From Pestalotiopsis fici W106-1 (lineage: Eukaryota > Ascomycota > Sordariomycetes > Amphisphaeriales > Sporocadaceae), in the NCBI RefSeq assembly GCF_000516985.1, contig NW_006917095.1, positions 2,795,077 to 2,859,076 of the forward strand: 64,000 nucleotides of DNA, read 5' to 3'. Positions 1-12,634 of this stretch are shown one piece after another (the first letter of the stretch is position 1; each line of letters opens with the position of its first letter). The notes beneath the pieces are model-generated. The model ran no database searches, had not been told where the DNA came from, and saw only the letters and a program-made list of their open reading frames with translations. A program made the translations under genes and the position numbers.

Positions 1-1123
1 GTTGCGCACACAACATTCTGGCTCAATGTTTCTCGAGCCTACGGAAACCACGCATTTGCATCGACCGGCTACATGACCTTTATATGGCGCATTATATCAT
101 ACAGACTTCTTTCTTCCTGTTCACTCACAATACCCCAGGAACCTGCAAAATCACTCTGGCGCATTATAGCTTCTTTTCTCTTTTCTTTAGCACTTTTATT
201 GGCGTTAAATGACTTTTCAGTATATGAATAAGACCTCATGATTTGTGATGGTCACGTATCATGTACGGCTAGAACTTGCCTCGAAGCAAAGGCGGGTCTT
301 CCACCAAGCGCCTGAGAATGCAAACGGCTTTGGGTTTTCTACAGTGAGCGTTACTGATCTTTTTCGGCATTTGATTTTTTAATGTGCCACAAAAAAAATA
401 TCCAAGTCCTGGTGACTTGAAGATTTTGAAGGAGAATTTAGAAGACGGGAATGGCGGAAATCTAGGCTGGAGAGGAACAAGTGGCACCTCAACATGAGGC
501 ATGCCGTTTGCTTTCTGGATTGTGTAAATGTTAGCATCTAATCAAAGACCTGGCCTATGATTTGGAGGTCAATATCTAAATGCTTGTAGTCGTCGCAGTC
601 GACTTCCAACGATACCCTGAAATGAACAGAATGATTCGGTATCATAAAAAAAAAAAAGAATATCCGCTCCCTCTCTTTGGCCAAACCTGCGCGTTGAAAT
701 CCACGACCAATAGTCCAACATGAACAGACGAGCACATTCCACCTGCACTGCCATATCCCTTGGAACCCATTTCGGCCCGGCCATAACTGGTCATGGGGCG
801 GGTAACGACTAGGCGGCCTACGCCAGGCGTATCGGCTACAAATAGACTTCACAGGGGGGGGGGCCCTCAAATGATATACATTAACAATGTATGATTGCAT
901 TTCAATTTATCATGTATGAACTGACAGGGTCCCGTCACCTGATTTGAAATGCTCTATTGGGAATAATTTGGGATGAATTCAAGAACCAACAACATTGATA
1001 CATGAGGGATCAGTTTCAAGATTGGTGGAACCAGCCAGCAGTTCAGGTCTGGTCTAGCTGGGTAAAATGTAGCAAACAAGCCACCAAAAACTTTACACCT
1101 CTTTTTATCCCAACAGGAGAGGC

Positions 1124-1143
1124 TAGGTAGGTAGGTAGGTAGG
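1124..1143. repeat. (GTAG)n microsatellite
   Basis: About five tandem copies of a GTAG/TAGG tetranucleotide. Shorter runs of the same unit recur near 39536-39545 and 50203-50213 in other intergenic DNA. Confidence 0.8.
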
Positions 1144-1414
1144 AGCCAGCTCTGTGGCCAAGTTCTTGTCATTGCCTTGTCTATCCACTCAGCTTCCTTC
1201 GCGGCCACTTGATTTTCAGGTTTGAATAATCCAAGACTCCAACATCCGTCATCACTGGGGAACCGCTTCAAGTCGATTGACTCAAGCGCACACACACACC
1301 GAGCATGAGTACTCTCTGGGCCCAATTTCATAACGAACCACGTTTTCTCCGGGGGGTTGGGTCGTGGCGCATGTCTTTTGCCGCTCATAATGACCATCCT
1401 CTAGGTAACCACGT

Positions 1415-1454
1415 CACCACCACCACCACCACCACCACCACCAACAACAACAAC
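1415..1454. repeat. (CAC)n then (CAA)n trinucleotide repeat
   Basis: About nine CAC/ACC units run directly into about four CAA units. The repeat keeps frames open on both strands (poly-Thr/Asn on plus, poly-Trp on minus), which is an artefact and not evidence of coding. Confidence 0.85.
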
Positions 1455-3451
1455 GTCGACGACACACCCCCTTGGTTACTGTTGATCCCCTGGTACAAGT
1501 TATCCAGGGGTGGCAACAAAAATAAAATCTGCCAAGGCTAGCCTGGTACATTCTGTAATAATCAGGTGACCTCTGGAAAGAAAATACTTCCAAATCGGCG
1601 GCTCGATATTTTGACATGGAATGATTGCAGGTATTAGCCAGACTCTTCTCCATGATAGCGACTTATTCCTCTGCCTTGAGATAGAATCATGGCGGCAGTC
1701 TTACATTCATCTATTCAAATCTAAAAACTAGCCGGAAAACGATTCTCAAATAACCTCTGGCTGTGACGTAGAGGCAAAGGAGGAATAATAATGGTCTAGT
1801 ATGATCAATTCGCGATCCTACAGTTACTCCGATTCCAAGGTACTTACTGCTTTGCAACAATGAGTACCATCACCATTGCGCGAATCAGAAACCAATTACC
1901 CAAAATCCACCTTCTTCGACACAACACTTGATCATTCAATGGTCACCACCGTCTTCGGAGCATCCTCTCTGGGACCAACAGGACGGAAACCAGGCTCGTC
2001 GCTTTTAGCTTGTGAGCAGTTGTTGCAACAGACCACCAAGACAAAAAGACCCTTTTCCCCGTCCCCCCTCCCGCCGGGCGACCAAGAGGAGTATCATCAT
2101 CCGGACAGGAAGGAGGGAACACATTTGATTTCGAATCAATAGCTCCGTCTTGCTGCACGCTGTGACACTTTGTAAAGCTTCCGCCCAGTCGGTAACACAC
2201 ATGACTGGACCTGCTGTCTTTCGCGATTCCCATATCCCTTGCGTCGAGAAAACAGGCTACAGTGGCAAAGGGTAGGAAACATTACGAATACCACCCCCAC
2301 CCATCTTGTACCACGACTTGTCACGAATTTGTGTACTTATCTTGGCTGTTCCGTCCGCGGCTAATGCACAGAAGGTTGAACCCTCCCTTGTAAACATGCT
2401 TCTTTTACTGGGCAAGCATCCATGTCAAGTAGCCCTCGCCTTTGCGAACCATCCCTCCCCCGAGGGTAGCACAAGACAGTTAGATTCGTTGAGCCTTATG
2501 CGCCGTATAGGTTTGAAAAGGCGCCTGTACTGTGTAGTTCGGTAAAGCACCGTCCTTGAAGAACCAACGTTGATGAACCAGATTTCCCCGAGGGACTGCA
2601 TATTCTGCCTGGCTTTTATGCAAGGAGGGCAATGTCAAGGCCACATTCTAGGTCAGGCTCGACCGGGCCGCGAATCTCGAGCTTTGATGCGGTAGCGGGT
2701 TATACTTTTTTTCAAGTTGCTTAGCCCGAGAGAGGTAAGGGAGACAACACATGAGAGAATCCAAGAAGAAATTGACTGGCTAGACTCGACACTATTGACC
2801 TTGTTCAACTGCTTCCATTCGCTTTGACGAGCACACTATCGTGTTCTCTCTCTTATGCCGAATTGAGTGTTGCTAACAAATCAGGATCGCGCGTACCTTG
2901 ACGCCATCTAGCATGACAAGACATAATTCTAGAAATTTTGAGGAGGCTGAAACAAGCGAGATACACACTATCATGTGCAAGACGTTGTTTGTACACCACC
3001 CGTTTTCTGTCTTTGCTGTCATGATCTGAGTCCTGTTACACGACCAAGGCCAAAAAGGATTCAACCGTGCCACATAACGATTTCTGCATGCATACTACTC
3101 ACAAAAATACGATAGAGGGGGAGCAAACGACCGCCTTGATTCCTATTGGCCAGATGTTGTCCCATCGGTCTCCATGCCATGGGAGATGCCCTTCCCGCCA
3201 GTCGTCAAAACGTCAACGTCATGCACAACATCATGAACAACACATGGCCGTTATTCTGCATTGCTTGTCATAATAAAGTAGGGAAATGACTAACTATGCA
3301 GGATTCAAATTTGGGAACTTGCAGCGCAGCCTCGTCAATCTTTTCTTCCCCCAAATCATCATGACATTTATCCCCGATCCATTGACTGGAACACAAGGCT
3401 TGGCTTGGGTAATTTCGTCTTTTTGCCCAAGCCTTGTTGGCATTCAACCTT

Positions 3452-3468
3452 GCGCGCGCGCGCGCGCG
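3452..3468. repeat. (CG)8 dinucleotide run
   Basis: Seventeen bases of strictly alternating G and C in otherwise unremarkable intergenic DNA. Alternating CG is the sequence type with the highest tendency to adopt Z-form DNA. No function is implied. Confidence 0.8.
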
Positions 3469-5065
3469 AAAAAGCCTGACCATAATGACTCGAGAGAGAG
3501 GAGGAAAAACGCATTATGATGTGGTGGAATACAATAAGGGCAACACTGCTACCCTCCCCTCCCCACACGACGAGTATTCCCAAGTGGATAAGAAATCTCC
3601 TTTCCAAAAATAACTCCAAAAAAACATAACGCATAACTTGATACTGCGACAAGACTAATTAGCCCTTTTCCAACCGACCCTAATGCAAGCAATGCCAAAA
3701 ATGAGAATAGTGGAAAGAGAGAAAAAAAAAAAGTGACCCCATAAAAAATTACATGGCAGAGTTTATGTGACTTTCTGTAGCCAAAAAAGATAGAAGAGGC
3801 GCTTTTACAGCTCATCTTGGCGCTGTTCACTTATCTTTTGAGATGTCCACGGACGCGACTAGCTTTGACATGGATCCTTTGAATGATCTGATAAAGAACA
3901 GGCAGCAGGGAGAGAAGAAAAAAAAAATGTGGCTCTACTCTCCCTCGCACTAGCCCTGCAAAACCGGACCGCTTCCCGCAGTTGAAGAATTGAAAAATTA
4001 GATGGACACCGGATTACAAATTACACAAATCGTAACCAAATCTACCATGTATGTACTACGGGATAGTTGGGTACCTTGTTAATTCTCTCTGGATATTGCT
4101 TTCTTGCTCGGAGAGAAATAAACACCATCCCCACACTTTATCTCCCTTGATCCTCTTCCTCTCCCGTGCTAGTACTATGTATGAAGTGGTAGTGATGTAC
4201 AAAGTATGACTGCAGTATCTCCATATGCAAGTCTCTCTCTTTCCTTCATCTTGCTTTTCCACCTCCCTAGCTCACCCTCACTCTCCAGAGGATCCAGATC
4301 CTCAAGGGTCTCTGAACCCACGTGTCATGACATGATCCTCCTTGTTCTCCAAAGGGAAAAAGGTGTGTGTCTCCTTCTTCACCAGTAATATCACCGCAAT
4401 TTTTGGGGGAAAATGAACCGTCTCTTCTCTCTCCCTCACTTTTGTTCTCTTGCTGCGGATACACCCCCTCCCCTACCTTTGCCCCCTCCCCATGGTCAGC
4501 AGTCTTGTTACACAGTGACACTAAGTATATGGATCCCCAATACGTAGATTATGGGGCCCGGGGGTTTTGCCAACGAAATCTGCCACTAAGAAAAAAGGCA
4601 GGGATGTGAATCCATCGCGCCCAAAAAAACCGCTGAAGAAAATCACCCCTCCCCTTCTCCTAAAAAAAAAAAAAGGAATAGAAAGAAAAAGAAAGCTCCA
4701 AAGCATTATGTTTTGCGAGATCCCCGTTTGCTGGTACCGACGTACGTCTTTTACGGAAGTTTCGTGCGCACGCCGTGGAGATTCTATGGCCGCTCTGATT
4801 CCAGGGTGTAACGAGAAGCTCGTCTCTTGGGAACCTGCTTTTTATTTCCTGTTCTGATCTCATGGTTGAATGGACCTCTGATAAGCTTTGGAAAATTCCC
4901 GGTCATGGTTCGAGCATTCGTGTGTTTCATTCATTGAAAACTCATCTGAGTGATAGGGGATGGCTGTTCACCTGATATAATGTGCCCTACTCGTATGGGT
5001 GAGCAGGTATGGAGAAATCTGGCCATCCATGTCAATGTGTCTGATCAAACTGCTATTGGGGCGCC

Positions 5066-6594
5066 TTATAGATGTTTTCTTATGGTACCATCACGACCGA
5101 TGAAAGACTTGAAACCGTCCTTAGAGTCCGAATCATCATCCGGGTTGATTTCTTGGTAGCCATTCACATCATACTCCTCCAGATCTGAGGCGTTTCCGTT
5201 TCGGTAGGCATAAGCATTTTGGCCGAATTCATCGTCTGATGCCACCTCATCATCGGGATAATCGGCAGTATAATGGTTCTCGGCTGTGACTGTCAGCATC
5301 TGGCTGCTTGGGGCATGTCCCCAGAGTCGACTGGCTTACCATTTTCATCGTCCTCATCCTCGGCATACTCGTCCTCGCTGTCACTATTCCCTCCGTAAAA
5401 GTACTCCATATCTGGCTCTTCGTCAAATACCAACAAGCCCACATCTTTGGAAGCAACGTGTTGCTTCCTTATCGTGCTGGCTGGTACACGTACGTAGGTT
5501 TCAATGATGTAGTCCTCATCGTCTGTGCCACTAGCAGCGCCGTCTGGGCTCGTTGCATCATCGTCGACCGACTTTGGAACATTCTCTGGGTGTCGCTCGG
5601 CGTATCGCTTTGCCGGCGCCTTGGGCTTGAACCGCGACGGACTGGGCGAGGAAAAGGTCGTAGACGAGGACGTGACAGCAGCGATGCGAGCTCGTTGGGC
5701 CGCATCCCTCTCGCGCTGCTTCCTCTCCTCCTCCTCTTGGCGCTGAAGATTAATACCGATTTGCTCCAATGCAAAAGCATTCATGTCGGCTGTCAACTGA
5801 TCTAGATTGACATTCCAACGATCCACCATACTAGTCGGCAACTCGGCCTTCTTGGGTGAAGCTGTGCCCTCTTGTTGAGCTTGTCTGGCTAGTCCGGGTT
5901 TCTTGCGCAGCTTGGTTGCGGCATTGTCAACTTCCATCTGGTCTGAACGCGACGGCGATTGGGTCTGCGAGGTAGAGTGCCGAGACGCTCCCAGAGCTTC
6001 CTCCTTGGGGTCCTCAACATTGAGGCCATGGGCAATACTCTGGAACTTGGTCGATGGCAATCTCTTGTGCTTGCGCTCGACAAAGAGGGCGGGCGCGGAG
6101 CGCTTCTTGGCGATGCCACGATATTTGCGCTGAGTCGGGTAGTTGGAAGAGGCAAGCATGATGTCTGCTCTGGACATGTGGAAACGCCGGGGCTCATCTC
6201 CAGGTCCAGCAGACTCTAGGTCGCCGCCAGCCGCATCGGGTGCTTTTGATGACTCTTCATCTCCGCTGGAGGTTGAATTGTTGTTATTGTTGTCTTTCGT
6301 GCTCTGGAATGCGGCGTTGCCACGTTTGGCGCCGGAAGTATGAATGATTGGCCTCTGAGAGCTAGGGACGGGAATGTGGGCGAAAGCAGCCTCCTGTTTC
6401 TGGCGCTGGTAAACAAAGGCATCGGTTACATGGCGCTTGTGCTCCTGGACGCCTGTATCCCGCGACGGTAGTTAGTCATGGTGATCTTGCCCCTTTGTTT
6501 GATTGCTTTCTGAATGCGACTGACGAAGGTAGGAGACGGGCTCAATCTCCGAGGCTTTGCGCTTGACGCGGATGAGCTCGGGCGGTAGCGACAT
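5066..6594 (-). CDS. IWR1: Iwr1-type RNA polymerase II nuclear import factor
   Basis: Iwr1 binds assembled RNA polymerase II in the cytoplasm and directs its nuclear import. I read three exons on the minus strand: 6594-6525, 6452-5340 and 5283-5066 (introns of 72 and 56 nt, the first with a GACTAAC branch site), giving 466 aa. The product opens with MSLPPELIRVKRK, the basic start typical of fungal Iwr1. The acidic Iwr1 domain lies at about residues 334-410, with DEDYIIETYVRV, the FDEEPDMEYFYGG core and ENHYTADYPDDE; the last part is restored only when the second intron is removed. The middle is charged and low in complexity, with a basic/Gln segment near residue 265. It is divergent from the CBM48 gene, with 2.1 kb between. 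Identity is from the domain pattern; the whole frame is consistent across all joins. Confidence 0.87.
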
Positions 6595-8725
6595 TGCGCT
6601 GCGATAGGAGTGTGCTGCCAAAAGAATTTGTGCAATGTGATATGTCGCTAATGAGCCGATCGTCCTTGGCTGGTGGTGTAATCTTTGATGTGCATACGCG
6701 ATCCCGTCGTGGATTGCAAGTGGTGAGAGTGTCTGGCGAGAGAATGATGTAACTAAGCGCCAGCGTCAAAAGTCTGTCGAATGTTTACCAGTGGCAGCAG
6801 TGCCGCCTCCGATAAGCCCCATAGTAACGACCGATAAGAGCTAATGCCTCTATTAGGGACCTACACGACACTAGCTCAGACTGTACATACATACCCTACC
6901 CAGGAGGAGAACTTGACGAGGAGAAGCAAAGCTCTGGGCCGGACATATGGTGCAACTACCAGCATTTCTGAGAAGAAAGATGATTACATTAGGCGTATTA
7001 GATAATTATATGCTAATTGGCCTTGGAGGCACACAAAATATCGATCGTTGATGCGAATTGACTTTGTGACAACGTTGGCATGTGAAACTACCGTACATTG
7101 CAGAAAGACTTGAGCTAGGTAGCGTAGAGGGTAGGCGGGGAACGGGACAGGGCCCGAAGCGTCGATTGCGGGGAGACTCAAACTTAGAAGGCGAGGGGAC
7201 ATCTGGAGGTTCCTCTTCTCCCGTCTCTAATTGTAGTCTCCAAGTTTCTTGTCTCTTTGCTGTCATCCTCGCGATGCTGTCCATAATGAAATCGAAATAT
7301 GAATGATTAGCATTTCAATCATGTCTCGTACTGCCCTATCACCTTTGTAATCCTTGTTGTTCGAACATGTTTGATACAATTCTCGCTAGGTTCTCGTCGC
7401 CCTGCCCTGGGCAAGAAGAGGTTTTGCAAGCCTCGAGATCCCCCGGCTCTAGTCAATCTGGGCCCTACTCCAACAACATAGCTCGGAGCTTCTTTCCCAT
7501 GCCATCCTTGAACAGCGTTCGACTTGTGTTTGCCGGGGTGTCTCGCGCTGCATCATATGGCGTTGAATAGTGCGGAGGGGGGAATCAAGATTTCCCCAGT
7601 TCGCACATATGCCAGGTCATTCTATGGAGAAGCTGAGAGCTGTCGTGTCAGTGGAACATATGTAGGTTAGGTTAGTCGACGTTGCGGTGCCCCATATGGA
7701 GTCGAGCCGGCAGACCCGGTTTCTTCGTGTATCGCGACCAAGCACTACTCGGTAGATGCTTCTTCCCGACGAGTCCATACGTTGCGGATAGATAAAATCC
7801 AGCAGTACCAGCTTTTCTGTCCGCACGCGTGTTTTGACCTTTGTACTTCTTTGTTCTAGGCAAATCATCGAGAAGGGTGATTTCTTGGACCCAAAGCCAG
7901 GACTGTCCTTGCTCTGCTCGACTGACGTTGGTTGCCCTACACTTCAATTCGACGGCCTCAACTCTAAATGTTGCACTGCGTTTGGTGCAGGACGTAACTG
8001 AGACTTGCGGAAAGACTGCGCCAACCTTCCAGTCTTGGTATCCAGGCTAAGCCTCCCACATCATCGTCATTGCCTTTATAAGCCCTTGGCCCTCTTTCCG
8101 TGCCTTTTCTTTATCTTTGCTGTGATTGCGCGAAATATGCCGAGAATTTCAATATCAGCGTAATTCGCCGACACATCCCCTGCGAATCGACCCGACCTGC
8201 AACCTCACCATTTCCCGACTGCTCCCCTCGCATACATATATAGCACACAACATTCTCGACGCAGCAGATATCCTTTGCCGACACTACCGACTGTCGTTTC
8301 TCTATACCTCCTTATCTGCGACCCTTCCGGACCAATCATTGTACGATAGACCACCGTCAGCAAAGCTAGTGTACATTGCACAACAGATGCCTGAGACACG
8401 GGTACTAGCATATCTAAATCTGCCTTGGGTGATCGCTTCGCAATATAGCACTTTGCGGGTTCTTGACTAGCAGACACTTGTCACACCTCGACTTCTTCGG
8501 AATAACACGAACCAAGAACAAAAGTATTTCCCTAGGTCATCCTTTGCACCGAGACTGCAATCGATTCTTGACCAATACATTATTCTTCCAAGCTGCATCG
8601 GCACACAGCACCGCGTTCCCCACTCCCCCCCAAATCATACGATTATCTTGTGGTGACGACGCCCTTCAATTTGCCCTCCGCCTCCTCAACTGTTTTGACC
8701 ACTTTGATTTGTTGCAATTTGCATC
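6595..8725. other. Divergent intergenic region between IWR1 and the CBM48 gene
   Basis: This holds the promoters of two divergent genes. The last 600 bases before 8726 are pyrimidine-rich on the plus strand (repeated CTTC, CCTC and CACC blocks), as in fungal 5' leaders, so the CBM48 transcript probably has a long 5' UTR. Short open frames near 7082-7306 and 8126-8477 show no domain or splice logic. Confidence 0.5.
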
Positions 8726-10097
8726 ATGGCTCAGAGACAAGTTGTTCTTACTTACCAGAAACCTGGTACGAATCCGCCAGTGTTTGTAGCTGGCACATTC
8801 TCAAATCCACCATGGCAGCCTCAAGAAATGGACTCTTCCGTCGACGAGCATGGAAATCATACATTTGAGAAGACCGTATCCGTCAAGTCCGGGGCCGCCA
8901 TACAGTACAAGTTCCGCCTAGGAACTGGTGACTGGTGGGTATGTGACGATAATATTGCCAAGAGTTTGTCATCCTCTTCTTGCCCGAGAAACGAAAACCC
9001 CATTCTGACATGGTGACAGCTCCGGATGCACACGGCAACTGGAACAATGTGTTGCGCATGAGTGCGCTCAGTGTCGATGTTGGAGATTTTGAAGAAGAGG
9101 AAGAGGAGTCAGAGGACGCCGGTCCCATGTTCTCCCACGAGAGTTTCAGCTATCATGACGATTCCGAGTATACCGCATCGTCGGACGACGGAGTCACAAC
9201 CCCAAACGAACCAACATTCCGCTTCCCCAATGCGTTCAAGCCTGCGTATGCCGGTGACAAAAATGAAGACGAGATTGACTTCAACGACCCCACACTCGAG
9301 CATTTTCCCCACGAGAACCGTCGATCCATCATCGCCGAATTGCAGCGCATCGAGACGGCCACCGAACCAGATCGCTCTCTTCCAGGCGGCATCGCGCCTT
9401 CTCCCCTTGTTTCACCAATGGGCTCCACGTTCCCTCCGGCGATACACGAGCCCGATTCTCCAAAGAGGCGGACGAATGCTCCCCGGGCCGCTCTTGGGTC
9501 GTTTGCCTCGGAGCGGTCCCATATATCTCTAGCGTCGATAGATGAGAATGCCGAGGAGGAATCCGAAGACGGAATGACACATAACTTGCAGGTTCCCGAC
9601 GATCGATCTCTCAAAGCCACGTTTGACTCTGTCGACTTTGGTGGATCTAAGAAGTCTGCCGCCTCGGCAGCTCGTCAAGTTGAGCCCTCGACCCCAATCG
9701 TGAGACTCGAAACGCCTTCAGGTCATGAGGATGAGGGCATCTCACTAAACACTGCCAACAGCAAGACGATATCGAGCCCCGGACAAGAATCCACAATCGA
9801 TAGCAAGACTTTCACGGAATCGTCTGTTGAACCATCGGCGCACTCTGAATCCAAAGACAGCCAGCAGCAGCATTGGCTACCCTCGTTCCTTGACTTGACA
9901 AGCCAGTTATTCTCAAATGTCTTGTTTGGTAATAGACGAAAGACGTAAGTACAAACCTTTCTCAAGCTCCTCACCATTGATCTCCCGCGCTGACCTACTG
10001 TGCAAGCATCTTGACACTCAGTACTGCAGTTCTTTTCATTGGAGTACTCTGGAGGACCACTCTGTCTCGCCCTCAGCAAGTATCGCCCCAAAGTTAA
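8726..10097 (+). CDS. CBM48 (AMPK glycogen-binding type) protein with C-terminal tail anchor
   Basis: I read exons 8726-8963, 9020-9944 and 10007-10097, 417 aa. Residues about 4-85 form an AMPK-beta/CBM48 fold module (FVAGTFSNPPW, YKFRLGTGDWWVCDD, then DAHGNWNNVL after the 56-nt intron), a glycogen- or starch-binding beta-sandwich. It is followed by an acidic DFEEEEEESED stretch and a long Ser/Pro-rich, probably disordered region. The second intron has donor GTAAGT overlapping a TAA stop at 9946-9948. Splicing to the acceptor at 10006 replaces that stop with a hydrophobic segment, residues about 389-403 (ILTLSTAVLFIGVLW), followed by RTTLSRP and a short tail: the layout of a tail-anchored membrane protein. 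Without this splice the protein would end at 322 residues past the first intron join with no anchor. Yeast Crp1/Mdg1 share the N-terminal module but I do not recall an anchor there. No signal peptide is seen. Catalysis is not expected. Confidence 0.78.
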
Positions 10098-11512
10098 CAG
10101 GGGAATTAGTACACGAGCCACCACTGGCAATACAACAGAATTACCTCGAGTGCTTCCAATATAACAAAATGATTACGTCAAGAGTTGTGGAAACGTAGTA
10201 CAGATTACAAGCAAATCAATAACTGATACACTGCCCACTTATAAATTGTGACCGTCAAGCAGCCACGCTGCTCTTGGAAATGCCGTTTCGTCTAAATATG
10301 CCATATTAAGGCTGCAAAAATTAAGAAAAGTGGTTTGAAAAGATTCTGTTGCAAAAGAAGCTCGCCCAGTCTTGATTGACTATCCTGATAATCTGGTGAT
10401 TTGGCCGTATGACTGGACTAGTGCGCATGGATCGTGTAGATATAGTATACGCCGATCATTGATCATAGAGGTCCGTGCGCACGTATAGACTTCAACTCTA
10501 CGGACTATGAACCAAGTATATTATGTCCTCTCAATATTGATAATGACAAGTCTACCAGTGTGAAGCAGATGCTATTTTTGATGAAGGAAACTGAACTTGA
10601 TGTCCCATCTTTGAATCTACAACAAATGGTACTGTGAATAGTTGCTTGTTCTCATGTCGCCGACTATAATGCCAAGCCTGGAAGCATTTCTGGCCCCAGG
10701 CAATCCAGTCTTTGAGATCTTTGATCATTGATAAACATTCATTTTGCATGATTGGTCCTCGACGACGGAGTCTCGCTGATTCCGCAAATTTGTCCTGTTG
10801 AGCCGACAATAGCACCAGGCAGCGCTCAACGAGGGGTTCCTACCCCCGTCCTGATCATCCTAGTATCGTCGGCCACAAGTTGTTGTTTGTACCCCTCGTC
10901 TCCAGATAATTATTATTCGTCTCCGCCTGTAGCTTCTTACTTGGACCCGCCTGTGGGTCTGAATCTGTACCTGCCTGTGGTTCTACATTTGTACCTGTCC
11001 CTGGTAATTGATGACTCTGCCAAGTCCTTTGCCAGAACTATCACCAGAAGACGAATTGACTTTGCAGAATATCACCAGACGATACAGCAGACTTCTGTAG
11101 AGTCTAGGAGGAGCAGATCCATTCTTCCCTCTGGATAAGCAAACACGACAAATACTTCAAGCCTACCTGCTGCTCTGTACCAAGACCAAGTCCTGCTTTC
11201 TCGAAAACTCATCCAGCCTTGATCGAAAGTACGAACGAGTACTTGAATCGATAGAACCGGCAGAATTCAAAGCAACTAGTTGATTTCCGCCGCGCGCAAG
11301 GTGGGCTGTTGAAGGCGGTAGAGAAAACGGCCGCGCAGAACACGCGCCTGCAAACGGTGGGCAGCTGTTTAGCTACTATTTGAGTTTGAAGCTGTCACGA
11401 CTTTTCCAACCGCCTTTTTCTCTTCTTCTTCTTCTCCAGGCCTTCGATATTTTACAACCCATTCCTCAAACATCAAACACATACCGTAAACACCACAAAA
11501 TCATCAAGCACA
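10098..11512. other. Intergenic region upstream of the Myb-like gene
   Basis: About 1.4 kb. It contains a possible decayed gene at 11011-11283 (listed separately). The last 200 bases before 11513 show a CT-rich run (near 11420-11440) and A/C-rich leader DNA typical of a fungal transcription start region. A GC-rich block with GCCGCGCGC near 11290 lies just upstream. Confidence 0.5.
11011..11283 (+). pseudogene. Possible gene remnant with an in-frame TAG
   Basis: A frame from ATG 11011 reads MTLPSPLPELSPEDELTL and onward to a TAG at 11098-11100, then continues open in the same frame for 60 codons (DPFFPLDKQTRQILQAYLLL, later SLDRKYERVLESIEPAEF) to TGA 11281-11283. Composition on both sides of the TAG looks protein-like (charged and amphipathic). 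No domain is recognised and no intron of acceptable length removes the stop. It may be a decayed gene, a stop-codon readthrough, or chance. Confidence 0.25.
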
Positions 11513-12634
11513 ATGACAAACACACATTGGACACCCGAAGAGACCATCCAGCTCTTTATCCAGGTTGCCCGACATGGCAATCTGTCAGGCGCTTGGCCGT
11601 CTCAGAACAACCAGCAGGATGCCAACCAGAAACAAGGGAACCCGTGTGGAAAGGTCAAAGACTGGAAGATCGTGATTGCCGCAATGCCGGCACCTCCACG
11701 CAAGTCCGCTGCTTACCAGTACGTGATCTTGTTCACTATTTTCCAACCAACCGCTATTCTGGTGCCCTGAACTGACTCGTGGTTTCCTCTTCTCTGCTTT
11801 AGTTCCAAGTGGTCCAAGATGGCCAACGAAATCTACCATGCCACTGCTGGCATGACCTTTCGCGACAAGGAGGATCGTGATCATCCCAAGGATCCTGATC
11901 ATCACAAGCTGCTGGTTCGTGCTGCTGCCCTTGGCTACATGGTCGGCCCGATCTGGATTCAGCCCAGGTACAACGCCCCTCCTCCTCCTCGTAAGTTTAC
12001 CACGTAACGGAAGCTTCGGTTTTGCGTTCCACTGATATCACGATAGCCGGCAGTTTCCCTCTCGTCCCTCCCCTTGCGGCCGCCGAGGCTGCTTCCGCCG
12101 CCGCTGACGCTGTTGCTACCGCTGGAGGTTCTGGTGGTCGTGCCCGTGCTGCTGCTGCTGCTTCCGCCGCCGCCGCTTCTGCTGCTGCTTCCGGCGCTCC
12201 TGCTGCCGCTGCTGCTACTGCTGCTCCTTCCGCCGACCAGGAGGTGGCCATGGCCGACATGGAAGTCGACGAAGGTAAGTCCTCTTTCCTGTCTTGGTTT
12301 TCTTTTCGGAAGTGAGTGTGGCGACTAATCAAGCATCACAACACCAGAGTACTACGACGACGTTCCCGCCGCCGCCGTCGCCGCCAACCCTTTCGCGGCT
12401 TTCTCGTCCGGCCCGGCTCCTGCCCCTGCCCCCGCCCCTGCCCTTGCCCCGAGCCCCGTCGGCTTTCCTCCCCCTCCCCGTTGGCCCGACACGGTCGAGC
12501 TGGGTGGTCCTTATTTGGACCACATAATGCAGTTCCCGTGGGACTGGCGTCAGGAGTACCGCCGGGCTCTGCAGGAGGAGCTCGATGAGCTGGACCGTCG
12601 CGAAGGCGAGGTCCAGTTCAACGAGTTTTTGTAG
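11513..12634 (+). CDS. Myb/SANT-like protein with Ala- and Pro-rich C-terminal half
   Basis: Four exons join in one frame: 11513-11718, 11803-11990, 12047-12274 and 12348-12634, 302 aa. All donors are GTACGT or GTAAGT. Residues about 1-130 form the only globular-looking part: it begins MTNTHWTPEETIQLFIQVAR, a tryptophan/acidic opening reminiscent of a Myb/SANT helix, and continues with KDWKIVIAAM, KWSKMANEIY and VGPIWIQPRYN. Exon 3 is almost pure alanine with Ser/Gly (about residues 133-185). Exon 4 has an AP/PA repeat and then a charged C-terminal helix (FPWDWRQEYRRALQEELDEL). A DNA-binding or nuclear role is inference; no catalytic motif is seen. It converges with the decarboxylase gene. 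Confidence 0.7.

Larger units (their letters stand above)
1..5065. other. Long gene-poor region, no supported gene
   Basis: I see no reading frame here with a recognisable domain or coherent splicing. Open frames are short and overlap on both strands. The stretch holds several simple repeats: a (GTAG)n run near 1124-1143, a (CAC)n/(CAA)n run near 1415-1454, a (CG)8 run near 3452-3468, and many A- or T-runs of 9-12 bases (for example near 647, 3721, 3918, 4664). Pyrimidine-rich tracts around 4226-4290 and 4415-4480 resemble fungal promoter or 5' leader DNA. It could be the upstream region of a gene beyond the left edge, or hold a non-coding transcript. Nothing in the sequence decides this. Confidence 0.55.

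Noticed and set aside
12074..12527. Leu/Pro-rich and Ala-rich alternative frames over the Myb-like gene
   Set aside because: GCT/GCC-rich exon 3 keeps other frames open. Only the four-exon frame joins with consensus splice sites.
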